From the NCBI GenBank assembly GCA_030844895.1, contig CM061233.1, forward strand, positions 55,233,453 to 55,297,452: a stretch of DNA of 64,000 bases, read 5' to 3'. The stretch is from Ambrosia x helenae (Eukaryota > Streptophyta > Magnoliopsida > Asterales > Asteraceae). The position numbers and the translations under genes were made by a program. The stretch's first letter is position 1. Every line of letters begins with the position of its first letter. The notes below the pieces were generated by a model. That model saw nothing but the letters and a program-made list of their open reading frames with translations. It made no database searches and was not told the origin of the DNA. Shown piece after piece: positions 10,770-22,286 of this stretch.

Positions 10770-12944
10770 TTAGATCTTTCGGGGGACCCAAGCCTGTTTG
10801 GTCTTGGGTCTTTGAACGGGTTGTTTCAAAGATTCTTTCGATTCACAAACATCTTGGGTTAACTCAACCCCTTTCTTCTCACTCTCAACTTTCTTTTTCT
10901 CATTCTTCACATTCTGTGAAGTTGAGGCTCCTTCAGATTCCTTAGATGACCAGGATTGCTCAGATCTTTTCAAGATCCGGATCTGAGGTTTTGAAGTCTC
11001 AGCCAGTTTCTTTACTTCATCTTTTAATGCAACCTTCTTGGTTACCTTCTCTGATTTAACAGAGACAGGTCCAACTGCTTGTTTTCCATTAGGTTTAGGA
11101 GCAACCTTTTTGTTATCAGCAGTTGAGTTCATCACAGGTTTCTTAGCAGATTTCTCAGTGGTTATCCGGTTGTGTTTATCATACGTCATCGGACGGTTTT
11201 CCCTCTTGTTGTAAAAATTGTTTTGATTATAATAAGGTGTTTGCTGTGGGAAATACCGTCTTTGTGGATAACCATAGTTGTCAACCGGATAATCATGATG
11301 TTGCCTCATCTCCACCTCGTGCCTCTTGTGTCGTACGTACGGGCAGGCGGCAAGTAAATGTCCCATTTCCCCGCACTTATAACACGCACGGTATTCCTCA
11401 TAGTTTTCTTTGATCGGCGACTTGGAAAAGCTAGCAATGGGATATCGATCAACCATGCATTGTTTCCTTAAACTCTCAGGAGTTGGTTCCTTCGAGTAAG
11501 TCGGTTCAATAAAACTATTTTCTTTATCATCTGGCAAAACAAATTGTGTGACATTGACCTTGGCATCTTTATCCGAATAAATTTTCTCTAAAATTTCTGG
11601 AGGAATGTCATTGGTTCGTTCAAATTTTGGAAACCAAATCGTACTTTCCTGCCAGATCTTTTCGATTTTGGAATAATTGACAAATTTAATCGGATATTCA
11701 TCATCAGATAAAATCTTATCGGAGCCTTGCATCCGATAGAAAATTTTTACAGGTTTGTCACACGATTCGTTGCTCAATTCATTGGTTTTCTCAGTTTTAA
11801 TTTCATTTTTCTTTTCAACCGGTTTCACCACATTTTTCTCAGATTTAGTTGCAGTTTTCTTATCAACCGGTTTAACCACATTTTTCTCAATTTTCTTTAC
11901 CTCTTTCTTTTCAACACCCTTACCAACAGACTTTTCAGTTTTCTTAACCACATTCTTTCGATGAGCATTTGCCATGGGATGAATGATCTGAGACGGTGAG
12001 ACTGGCTCAGTAGTGATTATATGATTTTCATCAGGGATATCACTTTCATTTTCAACCATCTCAGATGGTTCATCTTCTTCATCTGAATCATCAGCAGCGA
12101 CCACACCCTCATTGTTTCCCAAAACAGGTCTCACATCAGAATACGGGTCTCCGACACTAGAAGTGTTGGGCTCATTTTCTGATGTGGAGTCAGAATTGAC
12201 TAACGTCTCCGGTGGTATTGCATGTAAATTGTGGTTTTCAAACAATACCGGAGATGGGACCGCCTTATAGTTTGCACTATTCGACTGGGAGGGTTCTTCT
12301 ATGATATGGTCAACTACATATGCTATGTGCTTGTAACTCTCTAACTTCTTGTTTACTTTTTCAGCAAAGCACTTGATGGTTGCCATTTCTAACTTAGTGT
12401 TTTCCATTTCATTAATATAGTTATTAATGGCAAGTTGTTTAATTGACAATGTCTTTTTAAGTTCAGACACATCCTTTTTATAACCATCAAGAACTTTGTT
12501 GAAATCTTTTAAATCTTTTTGATAAATCTGACAGTTTATTTTGGCACTCTCAAGTTGGACCTTGAGAAGCTTGTTTTCATCTGTCAGTTTTTCAAAATCA
12601 GCAGATTTAACACACACTTTAGATTGAGATTCAGAACTTACCGGTTTAGGAGTTTCTGTCATTGCCATCAAAGCGAAGTGAGCTTCCTTCCCTGCGAAGA
12701 ATTTGGAGTAGTCAATCTTGGTGCACGCATCATCCACCATACATGACTTGCGGGTCATCAGGAAATCAACTTCAGCTAGCAGTTGATCAATGTCATCATC
12801 TAGTGAATTCACACTAGCTTCCAAATCAGAATCACTCTCCATATCCGAATAAGCTGAATCGTAGTGCTCTCCAACATCTGTGACAGAATCAAGAATCATA
12901 CCAGATTTCTTGTCTTCACTCTCAGCAATCACATCCTCATTCAC
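10770..12944 (-). pseudogene. Gag extension ORF with second zinc knuckle
   Basis: A 725-codon frame that continues, in the same register, from the stop ending gag at 12945. The product is acidic at the start, has a heptad coiled-coil stretch (about 12580-12320), a Lys/Glu-rich repeat zone (VKKTEK/VVKPVEKK-like units, about 11960-11780) and a second CCHC knuckle (CYKCGEMGHLLAACPY, about 11390-11345). A second knuckle after a long coiled coil is more elaborate than ordinary copia Gag. It could be the C-terminal half of a long Gag cut by one stop mutation, or a separate product. It begins with GTG, so an independent start is unlikely. Confidence 0.75.
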
Positions 12945-14950
12945 TTAATCTATTTTCAACTCCGACACTTTTTCAATCACAACCTCCTCTTCAATCTCCT
13001 CATTCTCATCCAAACTCATCTTCTGTGCCACACAAGCCACGTTTCCAGCAGTAATCTCCTCCACCCCCAATTGCATACCCGTCCAATCAAAACCTTCATC
13101 TTTCTGAATCACTAATGCTTGGTTTTGATTGTCAGTTTGGTTTTGGTTTTGAGTGTTAGGTGTAGAGATAGGAACAATGGTTCGGTTTGAATTTTGTTGA
13201 GGTTGGTTTTGATTTGTGGGTTGTCTAGTGTTGGTAGTTTGTTGACGGTTCTGGTAATTGTTTTGGGGTTGAAAGCTTGAGATGTTGGGACTGTTGTATG
13301 AAACTTGATTTTGGTTTTGGTGTTGTCTGTTTTGGTAGGTTGAATTGAACGGGTTTCGATTACCTTGCTGTACTAGCTGTGTGCACTCTCTTTTAAAATG
13401 ACCCTTCTCACCACAGTTGAAGCATGTAACTTTGGCTTTGTTGAAGCCGTATGTGGTATTGGGAGAAGTTGAAAGGTCAGTTCTTCCAGTCTTCTGAATA
13501 AAGTCAGTGGCTCTCCTCATTATGCTTGCAAAAGCCCACTGAATGTCCATAAGCTCCATCTCCTCTTTGTCGATTTGTGCGTAGTCCTCATTGGTGAGAT
13601 TGTTGTTTCCAATCTGACTCGCAACCAAACCGTTATATGATGCAACCATAGCAGACACTAAAGCAACATGCTGTTGTGCAATTTCAACAGTCACATTGTT
13701 AAGATTCGAGGTCTCTAACACAATTGGACTTTGATTTGATTGTGCTTGAGTAATCTGCATCTGATTCATGTGAGGAGTATATTGTTGTTGTTGTTGAGGT
13801 TGACTTGCTGTGTAGCATGCAGCGTGTTGTAATGGTGAAAAAGGTGGGATAAAGTTTGGTGTTGGATAAGATTGTGGTGTGTATGATGGTGTATAAGATG
13901 AAGTTTGGGCAAGATAGTTGATTGGTGCTTTTGTGGGTTCAACAACATTGGATACACATGCAATGTGAGGAGCAACATTTGAAGTAGTGCTTGAAGCAGA
14001 AAGAGAGTTAGATGTACCACTCACATATAGATCTGGATTCCGTGGAATCTGAGCTCTCTTGGCTTTCCTTTTCTCCTCCATTTCTTTGTTTTCCAGCTTT
14101 TGAATGAACTCGTTGATAGACCAATACTGGTATGCATCCTTTTCCTTCAACACTTCAATGTGTTGGTTCCAGTAGGGTGGTAAAGCATCAACAAATTTAT
14201 CCACCAATTCTGACATCGGTATGCTGATCTCATAGCTCGACAGTTCTGTGAGCAAATGGCAATACCGTGGAACCAACTCTTTTAGGGTCTCATTGCCCAT
14301 GTAACTGAAGTTTTCAAATTCCTTCCGAATCTCTTCCATCCTCAGCTTCCTTGTCTTCTCATTACCATCATGTCGGTTTCTCAGCATATCCCACAATTGT
14401 TTGGATGTTGTACACGATCCAAACTGATGCAGCAAATCAGTGTTGATCGCCTGGGATAGCTGAGAGAATGCCTTCTTCTATATCGCAAACCTCTTTTTCT
14501 CATCATCCGCCAAATTCTCCAAAGGTATCGGTTCTCCAGTATTCTCCAGAATAGGAGCAACATAACCCTTTACTATCATCTACCATGCCTCGGCTCCCTC
14601 AAGTCCTTGTCCCTCAACATGGATCTTGAACTTCGTCTTCCATGTGTTGTACTCCTTCATGTCCATTAGCTTTGGTGGACGATTGCCTCTTCCTGAGGAT
14701 AGATCATGAATAAGTGTGGATATGGCATTGGTCGTCTGCGAATGAACTGCAGCTGCTGCTACTCCCCAATAGTTGTCAATAGGTTGTTGTAATGGTGAAC
14801 AACTTGTTGAGGAGCCGAACTAGTCATAGCCATGTAATTGATTGGCTGGGATGGTGGACTAGTCTTTTGAGCTGCAACCGACCATGGATCTTGTGTTGTC
14901 TGCTGTTGTGGTGCTTGAGTATGTCTAGGCGTTGTTGGGAAGTTCCACAT
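12945..14950 (-). pseudogene. gag: Copia gag (nucleocapsid), broken
   Basis: The probable start is the ATG at 14950 (MWNFPTT). The frame is interrupted by a shift near 14770 and by in-frame TAGs near 14580 and 14480. The longest open part is 14435-12945. It contains the copia Gag domain (UBN2-type; LLTELSSYEI, WNQHIEVLKEKDAYQYWS), a long Gln/Asn-rich low-complexity segment, and a CCHC zinc knuckle (CFNCGEKGHFKREC, about 13420-13380). The product would package RNA in the virus-like particle. It ends at TAA 12947-12945, after which the same frame stays open for 2.2 kb. Confidence 0.9.
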
Positions 14951-14999
14951 CTTAACCTGTAAACGTTTAAACACGAAAAGATTAGAAATGTTTCAAAAA

Positions 15000-15440
15000 C
15001 AGGATACTCTTTCGTATGATCGAACGTGCGAATGAGAAATAATCTTCTCCTTCGACCGTTTTGATTGATATGAATGTGGACTCAAATAATAAAATCTCTT
15101 TCGACCGCTTTCTACTCTCGTTTGACCGTTTTCCTCTTCCTTCGACCGTTCGATCAATCGAAGGATTTATGTTGATGATATTATTTTCTCCTTCGACCGT
15201 TTTGATTGATACGAATGTGGACTCAAATAATAAAATCTCTTTCGACCGCTTTCTACTCTCGTTCGACCGTTTTCCTCTTCCTTCGACCGTTCGATCAATC
15301 GAAGGTGACACCTCTGGGCGAATGAACAAAATAAGCAATGAAAGTCTACGTTCGACCACTAAAACACCTCCTTCGACCACAAAATCCCTCTTTCGACCAA
15401 AATAAATTCCACTTTCGACCACTCTCTCTCTTTCGACCCC
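15000..15440 (-). promoter_or_regulatory. Motif cluster with 141-bp duplication in copia leader
   Basis: More than a dozen copies of TTCGACC lie between LTR and gag (for example 15051, 15192, 15351, 15370, 15391, 15413), plus one GGGCGAATG near 15316. The block at about 15046-15178 is repeated at about 15187-15304 with a 141-bp period. A chance minus ORF (15422-14982) reads through it but has no Gag or other domain. Confidence 0.7.
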
Positions 15441-15708
15441 TGAGAATTCAAAAACGGTTATTCTTTGAAAATCCGTTAATTTTGATCATGTTTATCAAAT
15501 GTTGATGGATTTTGATGATCTAAATCAGGTTTTGAATCGGAATTGATTTGGAACAACTTTAATGAAGAGAATTATCCAATTTAACCTTGAAATCAAGTTG
15601 TAATCAATCAAAATCCTATCACATTAGTTTGTTTAATGAAAACAGAAACTTTTTGACCAAAATTGGGTCCAAATCAACTGAGAAACTATTAATTTGTGGT
15701 TGTTTGAT

Positions 15709-15728
15709 CCAGAATGGCTCTGATACCA
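15709..15728 (-). other. Primer binding site (initiator tRNA-Met)
   Basis: The minus strand reads TGGTATCAGAGCCATTCTGG, three bases inside the LTR end. The first 12 bases are the standard plant initiator-Met primer site for minus-strand DNA synthesis. Confidence 0.92.
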
Positions 15729-15731
15729 CTT

Positions 15732-16246
15732 TGTATGTGCGTGAAAGGATCGTATAACAACAAAGAATAATCAAACAAGTTAGTTTTAGGTGCGGAATCC
15801 CTAAAACTATCACAAAATAATAGTCAATCAGATCAAAACACGTAAATCATCATTTTCAAAAGCTTTTCATTAATTAACAACTCGATTACACGTTGAAAGA
15901 TCAATACAAACAGGGTGAGAACGTGAAAAGAGCTAAACAAAACACTAGAGAGAATATCAGAAAGTGGAGGGAATAATAATGACAAAAAGTTACATTCAAA
16001 AATCAAGCTTATCTATTTAAAGACTGCACATTCGCCCATTTGATTCATGCGAATGTGCAGGTTTGCCCAAACAGTCTAGTCGAACCAAGCTACACAATAA
16101 ACACTATACACATTCGACCAAAAGATCTTCCTTCGCACCTTCTAATCTTCATTTGCACCTTCTAACACTCTCCTTCGCACCAACGACATTTACCAAAACA
16201 AGTTTGTTGTTCAATCCGAAGCACTAGTCGCACAGTTGCATCTACA
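15732..16246 (-). repeat. 5' LTR of minus copia element
   Basis: 515 bp, TG...CA ends, AGGTT duplication outside. It carries a CpG motif cluster (CATTCGCCC 16028-16036, CATTCGACC 16111-16119, CCTTCGCAC 16130 and 16172) directly upstream, on the minus strand, of a decayed TATA (rc of 16014-16024, TTTAAATAG, against TATAAATAG in the 3' LTR). Confidence 0.93.
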
Positions 16247-17546
16247 AGGTTTCCTGAGATTTTCATAAACAACGACATGAGATTCCAGATTGAGTATAAT
16301 GATCCGGAACTTGAGGATGGTGAAGTAAATAATGTTGTAGCTACAGAGATTTTGGAAGGTCTAGCTAAGCAAGTTGGAAAGTCGTTGGATGATATTCTGA
16401 ATGAGAAGTAGATTCCTTACATTCCATTTACAGATCCTAATCAAACAGATGCTGATGATATTGAAGCTGATAAGTATAACAATGTTGAAGTTGAAAATAT
16501 CTCACATCAGGAGTATCCAGAGTACTACAACATTTACACTGATACCAGCATACCAGCCATAAATGAAGAGTCTCTCAGACAAGCAGAAGAGGTTGCTAAA
16601 GAGAAAAGTAAGAAGATAATCGATGAAGTTTTTTATAATGAAGCCAAGAAAGCTGAAGTCTTTAAGCAATCTGATTCATTGAAGGAGTTACTAAAGAAGT
16701 TGAGAGAAGATGAACTAAAACAGCCGAATCCAGCAGTTCAGGGTGATATTTACAAGTACCAGAACAAGATTGTGCATTAGCTTGGAAATACATTCCACAG
16801 TTAAGATGCATTGGGATTAAATGGGAGAAGGGTATCTTGTATTTCAGACACTTTCATGAAATCAATACATTACCATACTGGGATGTGAGAGATATTGTTA
16901 GACATCAGATTTCGGGCTGTGAACATGATAATATTGTTCATTGGATGGCTGAGAGGATGACTAGAGAGAGTTATACTAAATGGGATGCATGTAGACCACA
17001 CTATCTGAAGCGTATTGTTCATAAGAATGATATTGATCCGAAGAATGGTCTTCCGAAGGTTACTTAGAAGTATAAACCTCCCAAAGTGATGAAGCGGATT
17101 CCTTTGATAACCATACAACAACATTTTGCTAAAAAGACTTTGAATTTTGGTATTATGACTGGGTTACTGGAGAGGCTATGATAGTACTGAAGGATAAGAA
17201 TCTGAAGCTTATGGTGAAGAAGATACGCATGTTCGATCCGATGTGGTTGATTAACTGTGCTAAAGAAGATATCGGTGCACTGTATTACAATCAGATTCAT
17301 TTTGATGTTCGTGACAAAGAACCTACATGGTATTTCCAGAGGGTTGTTATATTTTGTTTCTCTTGGGGTATATATGCTGATTGTGATTACGAGAAGCTGC
17401 TGGGAAAGATGTTAAAGAAAGCTGAACCGAAGAAACAGACACTGAAGAAACAAGTAATACCTGAAATGAGTGAGCGTCAAAAGAACAAGATCAAAATCAA
17501 GCTTTGCAACAAAGCTTTGGAGTATCAAGAACAATCCAAGCAATAG
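16247..17546 (+). pseudogene. Extra ORF of plus copia element, C-terminal segment
   Basis: This continues the ORF interrupted at 1425. It reads PEIFINND then a DPELEDGEV block that matches DPDLEDGEV in the minus copy, followed by an EILEGLAKQVGK block, a WEKGILYF-type domain (about 16800-17060) and a Lys-rich tail ending at TAG 17546. It has several in-frame stops (16411, 16780, 17068 areas) and a frameshift near 17140. Because it is not truncated, it shows the C-terminus that the minus copy has lost. Function unknown. Confidence 0.82.
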
Positions 17547-17548
17547 CC

Positions 17549-17557
17549 AAGGGGGAG
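17549..17557 (+). other. Polypurine tract
   Basis: AAGGGGGAG sits two bases before the LTR start TGTTGATGC and just after the extra-ORF stop. It is the expected plus-strand primer site. Confidence 0.85.
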
Positions 17558-17559
17558 TT

Positions 17560-18070
17560 TGTTGATGCATATGTGTGGCGATCGCTTTTGGATTGTACAA
17601 GATTGCGGATGTTTGAAGAAATCAAGTTTTGAAGATGTTCATTCGACCATGTCGTGGGGTTGAATGAATTTGGTTAAGGTCGAATGAATTTTATGATTAT
17701 CAGGTTTTGTGTATTGAAGTCCATTCAAGCCTTGTAAGGGTCGAAGGAGCCCATTCGACCTCTGCATAGGTTGAATGAAAACGTCTATATATATGTTTGA
17801 GTTGTTTAGATGTTAGAACTTTTGGTCATTATTGTGTGTGTTAGTGTGTGTTTCCAGAGAGTGTTATAGAGAGTCTGAAACTAGGTTTTTCATTATAATC
17901 TACCTTTGTAAGCTTTTATCAATTGATTATTAATGGAAACATCTTGAAAATGGATATTATCGTGTTCTGATCTGATCATTATCATTTTGCATGTGATCTA
18001 GGGTTTCCGCACCAAGATTGCTTATACTTGTGTGATTACATTGTTGATTTTTCAAATCCGATCCTTTACA
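17560..18070 (+). repeat. 3' LTR of plus-strand copia element
   Basis: 511 bp, TGTTGATGC...CTTTACA. It is related to, but clearly diverged from, the minus-element LTR (shared start TG(T/A)(T/A)GATGCA and shared GGGTTTCCGCACC-like tail). A motif cluster (CATTCGACC 17640, GGTCGAATG 17678, GGTCGAAGG 17739, CATTCGACC 17752) is directly followed by a TATA box (TCTATATATATG, 17784-17795). The 5' partner lies before the window, so the target duplication cannot be checked. Confidence 0.82.
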
Positions 18071-19112
18071 GGATTTAAAGGCTTTGCTAGCTGATCTAGT
18101 GGTAGGAACCATAGATGTAGAGGGATCAAAATTTTAGCCATAGTTATGTAAAAGGTTAGTGACAAAACAAAAAGTGAATATCTAGTAAATTATCTCCATT
18201 TGGACACTTTTCAACAAGTGACATAAGATACTTAAAGGAGCTTTTGGTTTCCAGTAGACATGTAAGCCTGTGCAGTAGCTGAGGGTGATTGAAAAAGTGA
18301 ATGTTACAAATAATACTATTCAATTTATATACAATTTGTCACACTTAAATTTAGATAATTGATCTTGTAAACATGTAAGCCTCTACAGGTGCAATTTTTT
18401 TGCTGTTCTGTGGGCTGCTGGTTGCTGCTTTTGTGCAGTTTTGCTGCTGGTTCTGTTTTTTTTTTCTTTCAAACAAACTTTAAACAACAAACCTAAGGAT
18501 TGAACATAAGGATTAAACAATCTTATAACTTAAAACCTCCATAATCATTTCATTAAGTACTAAAAACATAAGGATTAAACAACAAACATCCAACTTAAAC
18601 ATTAAAACTAAAACATTAACTACTAAAAACTTAAACACTTAAATATGGATTGTCATATTATTTATGGTAACTTGCTAAACTGTTGTCTTTTTATGTTCCA
18701 CCTTATTCTTTTTGTTAGTTTTGCAAACTGTTGTCTGTAGTATTTCCACTAATATGAACATGGGGGATCACATTAATGACAACGGTATTAGGTGAAGTTA
18801 TCTAGACACCTGTTTTTCATAATTATCCTTTATATCGTGTTGTAACATAGAAGCTTTTGTTTTACTGTTTATATTGATGGTATGAAACTAATAATATGAA
18901 GCTGCAGATAATATGAAACTGGTTTTTATTAGTTCTAAATTAGGCTGATAATATGAAACTGCTAATATAAATCCGTAGAACTTCTAATGTTACTGTTGTA
19001 TCGTAAATAGTTTCCGTTGTATCATTGTGAGGATGGCGAATCAGAGAGTGGCAGTAATTCTTTTTATGTTTGAGCTTGATTGATTAGTTTCTGTATTTTG
19101 AACCTATTTTAG
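18071..19112. other. AT-rich non-coding DNA between LTR and transposase-like gene
   Basis: No supported ORF. A 14-base repeat (CATAAGGATTAAAC) occurs twice near 18512 and 18566. It is probably part of the CACTA interior, with the copia nest inserted in it. Confidence 0.4.
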
Positions 19113-20598
19113 GTGATCCCAAGAAGGGTAGAGGTCATACCAGAAATGATGGAATATGGAAATTGGATCATAATGAAAGAATATGTGTCACATTTGACGA
19201 GTTTGGACATCTAGTGGGGGATGAAGTTAAAGAACTCGGTCAGTACCTTGGGACACTTGTTAGGATGGGTGCGAATGTTTCAATTGAATATTCTGATTGG
19301 AGAAAAGTCCCCAAGAAAAATAAAGAGGACATATATTCACTTGTTACGGTATATATATCTTTTAGTTTAGTTTATATGTATCAACTCATTAAGGTAAGAT
19401 GAATATACGCTAATACATAAGTAATTTTTTTTATGTAGTCCAAGTTTACTTTTCATCCGGTTGAAACAAGGCAGATTAAGAAATGGATATTCTTTAGCAT
19501 GGGAAAAAACGGAGAACGTGGAAAGGAAACTTAAAGTCACAAGATTATATAATCCAAGCCTTACTGTCGATGAAATTGTGACACGACAATCTGATAATGA
19601 TGGAAGAGTTAATCCGGATCAATTTAAAGAACTTGTTACTCGCTGGTTCACTCTGAAATTTCAGGTAAAAAAGATATGTAAATTTCATTTTATATAATAT
19701 ATATATAATTTCAAAACTAGATAATCATGTGTTAAATTAACATTTACTATAGAATACTTGTGCTAAAGGAAGATTGAGTCATTCGAAGATGAAGGAGCCT
19801 CATGTAACCGGGACAAAGTCGTTTGCTAGACTTGCTCATGAAATGGTATTATTCTAGTTGTTTTAACTTATAATTGTAATATTTGGTTTTCAATTCCTTA
19901 TTAACCATCAAATATAAATTATAGGCAATGAAGAATGACGGTGTGTACCCAACAAGAGGGGAAATTTATATAAAAAAAAGGACTCGTAAAGATGGAAGTA
20001 TTGTAGATGATGAAGCTGCCGGCGTTGTGGTAATGCATTTTTACGTATTATAGTGTTCCTATTTATCATGTGCGTGTTTACATTTTTTTTTGTTAAAAAA
20101 CTTTCCTATATTATTATGTATTTATAATTCACTAAAAGCTATCTCAAGTGATTCTACAAGCACACCTGGAGACCAAGGTGATTTTGAAAATGACGACTAC
20201 TCGAAAGTCAAAGGCCCGGAGAAAAGAAGGTATGTTCGTTTAATTGGAAGGGTGCCAACCGCGAAAAGTAATGGTGATTTACAAATTTTCAATGAGCTAA
20301 AGAGCGCTAAACAACAGCTAGAGACTGCTACACAAACCATAAATCAACTACAAAGTGCTTTTAATGTCATGGTGAACATTATCCAAGAGCATATGCCCAA
20401 TGCTACCATGTCTACGGTTCTTAGCAATATGAACATAGAGGTACAAGTTAATGAATAGTGTTTCTTTTGCTTGTTGTTAGTACAATTTCTTTTTATTAAT
20501 AGTGTTATTTTTGTTGGCCATTTTTTTAGGTCCCTCGTCTTGGTTCTAGTAACAGATTATCTTCAAGTGACGCCGGTGAAAGAGTTGACAATAGTTGA
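19113..20598 (+). pseudogene. Transposase_24 (Ptta/En-Spm) type gene, broken
   Basis: Six exon-like blocks are bounded by GT...AG: 19113-19348, 19439-19662, 19753-19843, 19925-20029, 20139-20439 and 20530-20598. The reading matches the plant Ptta/En/Spm (Transposase_24) family: IWKLDHNERI, DWRKVPKKNKEDIY, a W.L.F..... block, then GTKSFARLAHEM and KRTRKDGSIVDDEAAG. A short coiled coil near 20290-20400 ends the protein. Exon 2 contains compensating frameshifts near 19480-19540, so it is non-functional. Such genes occur with CACTA elements, and a CACTA-type terminus follows at 21524. The upstream exons are missing or displaced by the copia nest. Confidence 0.75.
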
Positions 20599-20879
20599 AT
20601 CTTTGGTTTAATAGAAATGAGAAGAATCAAGAATGTTTTGAGAGGGAGTTAACAAACCGAAATATCCTTTTGGCTTCTTTTTTTGTGAACACTTGATATG
20701 TTTGAAAGTTATTATGTGTTGAACATTTGGGATATATTTTGGATTGAACTTATAATTAAGTTATGATATAATTTTTATTTTATATCGTATGTGAATTATG
20801 ATATAATGATTTAAGGGTAGAAATAGTTTTTTATTGGCATAAAACTTGGGCAAGAATAACTTTTCTAATTATGACACAA

Positions 20880-21524
20880 GTCGTATGGCACATAAAAAGG
20901 TGCCACTAAAAGTAATGTTTAAAAACATATATTTTACATTGGTTATTTTTTTCAAAAAAAAAAATTGATTTTTTACATGGGTTTCCGAGGTTTTCTCAAC
21001 TCAAGAGGGTTTTCAATTTATCCTTCCCCTATTATGCAATATCTATATATATTGTCCACTTTTTAATATGTGTATATATTTGGTTTCTCCCATCATTCTC
21101 ATAAAAAAAAGTTATTTACTTAATATCTACACATATTATACATTTTTTTAACATATGTAGGTATTTATTTTACAATATCATTTTCAATAAAACAAATAAA
21201 ATTTAATTACTTACTTTATCTATATATTTAATTAAAACTATTATTTGTTGGTAAACATAATCATTTACTTACACATATATTAGCTTTTTATAAATGTGTA
21301 AATGATTCACCTACACATAATAAAATCTTACAACTTGTGTAGGTATTTAATATTAAATTGATGGTGGGAAATTTTCCCATGAACTTCAATGTGTAGCTAA
21401 AATGTATTACCTACACATATTAAACGTTTGTCAAAATGAAAGTATATTACTAACAATTACCCACACATATAATATCATGTGTAGGTAAATTATCTGTGGG
21501 TATATAACCCAATTTCTTGCAGTG
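20880..21524 (-). mobile_element. CACTA element right terminus with subterminal repeats
   Basis: On the minus strand the end reads CACTGCAAGAAATTGGG, the classic CACTA terminal form (CACTACAAGAAA-like). Inside it the motif CTACACAT or ATGTGTAG recurs in both orientations (near 21129, 21160, 21315, 21340, 21410, 21465, 21480), typical of transposase-binding subterminal repeats. I cannot find the other terminus in the window. Confidence 0.7.
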
Positions 21525-22286
21525 CTAGTAAGCGCGTGACCCTCAACATGTTTAAAAGGGTCGTGGTTATGATTCGGGTTTTTTACCTCCAACTTCCAAC
21601 CATCGTTGCCTAGCGTCCCTATCAACTTAAAGGGACAGTTAACTTTTTTGCTACCCGAAACCCGTACTTTGGCTGTAGTGTGGTGTTCGCCACCACGGTC
21701 GCATCTTAGCCATATCTTAACTTTTTTTCGCATAATATCCCTTGCCTTTTGAAATTGAACGTCCGGTCACTATGACGTAACCGCTAGCAAGGGCTCTATC
21801 GTAAACTCATTGTTTCAACTCTTCAACAGACTCGAATACCTGAAAATTTATACAAGAGTCTAGTCTAAATTTATACTAGTCTAAATTATATACCACTGTA
21901 AATATATACTAGTTCAATCCAACAAACCATAAAACGTGTAAATATATACTGGTGTAAATAAATAAACGCACCTTATTGGTTTCATACGAAACATCCGGGT
22001 TAGGTTCTACTTTTTATGTCAACACCTTCATAAGCACCTTTCTCGTTGTCAGCAGCTTCCTCAAAGTCATTATCACCTTCCTCATAGTCCTTAGCACCTT
22101 TCCCGCGCAAATGGTAAGTCCCGTATGTGTACTGTGGGTAACTTGGTGGCATGAAAAATGACTCCTCTTCCTCTACATATTCCTGGTTCAGATCGGGCAA
22201 CACCTTCCCGTCATTACAACGAACCACGGATTTAACCTCCTCCTCACCAACTTGAACCCGGGTCCGAAAACGCTTTCAGAGACGTA
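21525..22286 (-). pseudogene. FAR1/Mutator-type DNA-binding domain gene fragment
   Basis: On the minus strand, after a possible acceptor near 21842, the sequence encodes a FAR1-like zinc-binding region: GYVIVTGRS, VKIWLRCDRGG, NCPFKLIGTLGNDGWKLEV and NPNHNHDPFKH. Breaks are a TGA where a Trp is expected (about 21810) and a frameshift at an A-homopolymer near 21730. An upstream exon-like piece (22227-22000, MVRCNDGKVLPDLNQEY) probably belongs to the same gene. The CACTA end cuts it at 21524 and the solo LTR cuts it at 22287. It is from a Mutator-like transposase or a domesticated FAR1-related gene; I cannot decide which. Confidence 0.65.

Larger units (their letters stand above)
1426..16246 (-). 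mobile_element. Ty1/copia retrotransposon, Sirevirus-like, nested
   Basis: A 14.8-kb element on the minus strand. Its order is 5' LTR (16246-15732), initiator-tRNA-Met primer site (15728-15717), leader, gag, gag extension, protease-integrase-RT-RNase H, an internal promoter-like block, a large extra ORF, and a truncated 3' LTR (about 1740-1426). It is flanked by the 5-bp duplication AGGTT at 1421-1425 and 16247-16251. Removing it restores continuous reading of the plus-strand ORF across the site, which independently confirms both boundaries. Integrase-before-RT order shows the copia superfamily. The extra ORF after pol and the unusual length suggest the Sirevirus/Maximus group. All main ORFs are broken. 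The retained parts of the two LTRs differ at about 5 of 313 positions by my hand count. Confidence 0.93.

Noticed and set aside
14982..15422. Minus ORF with internal repeat, upstream of gag
   Set aside because: Produced by the 141-bp duplicated motif array in the leader; composition follows the motif, not a protein family.
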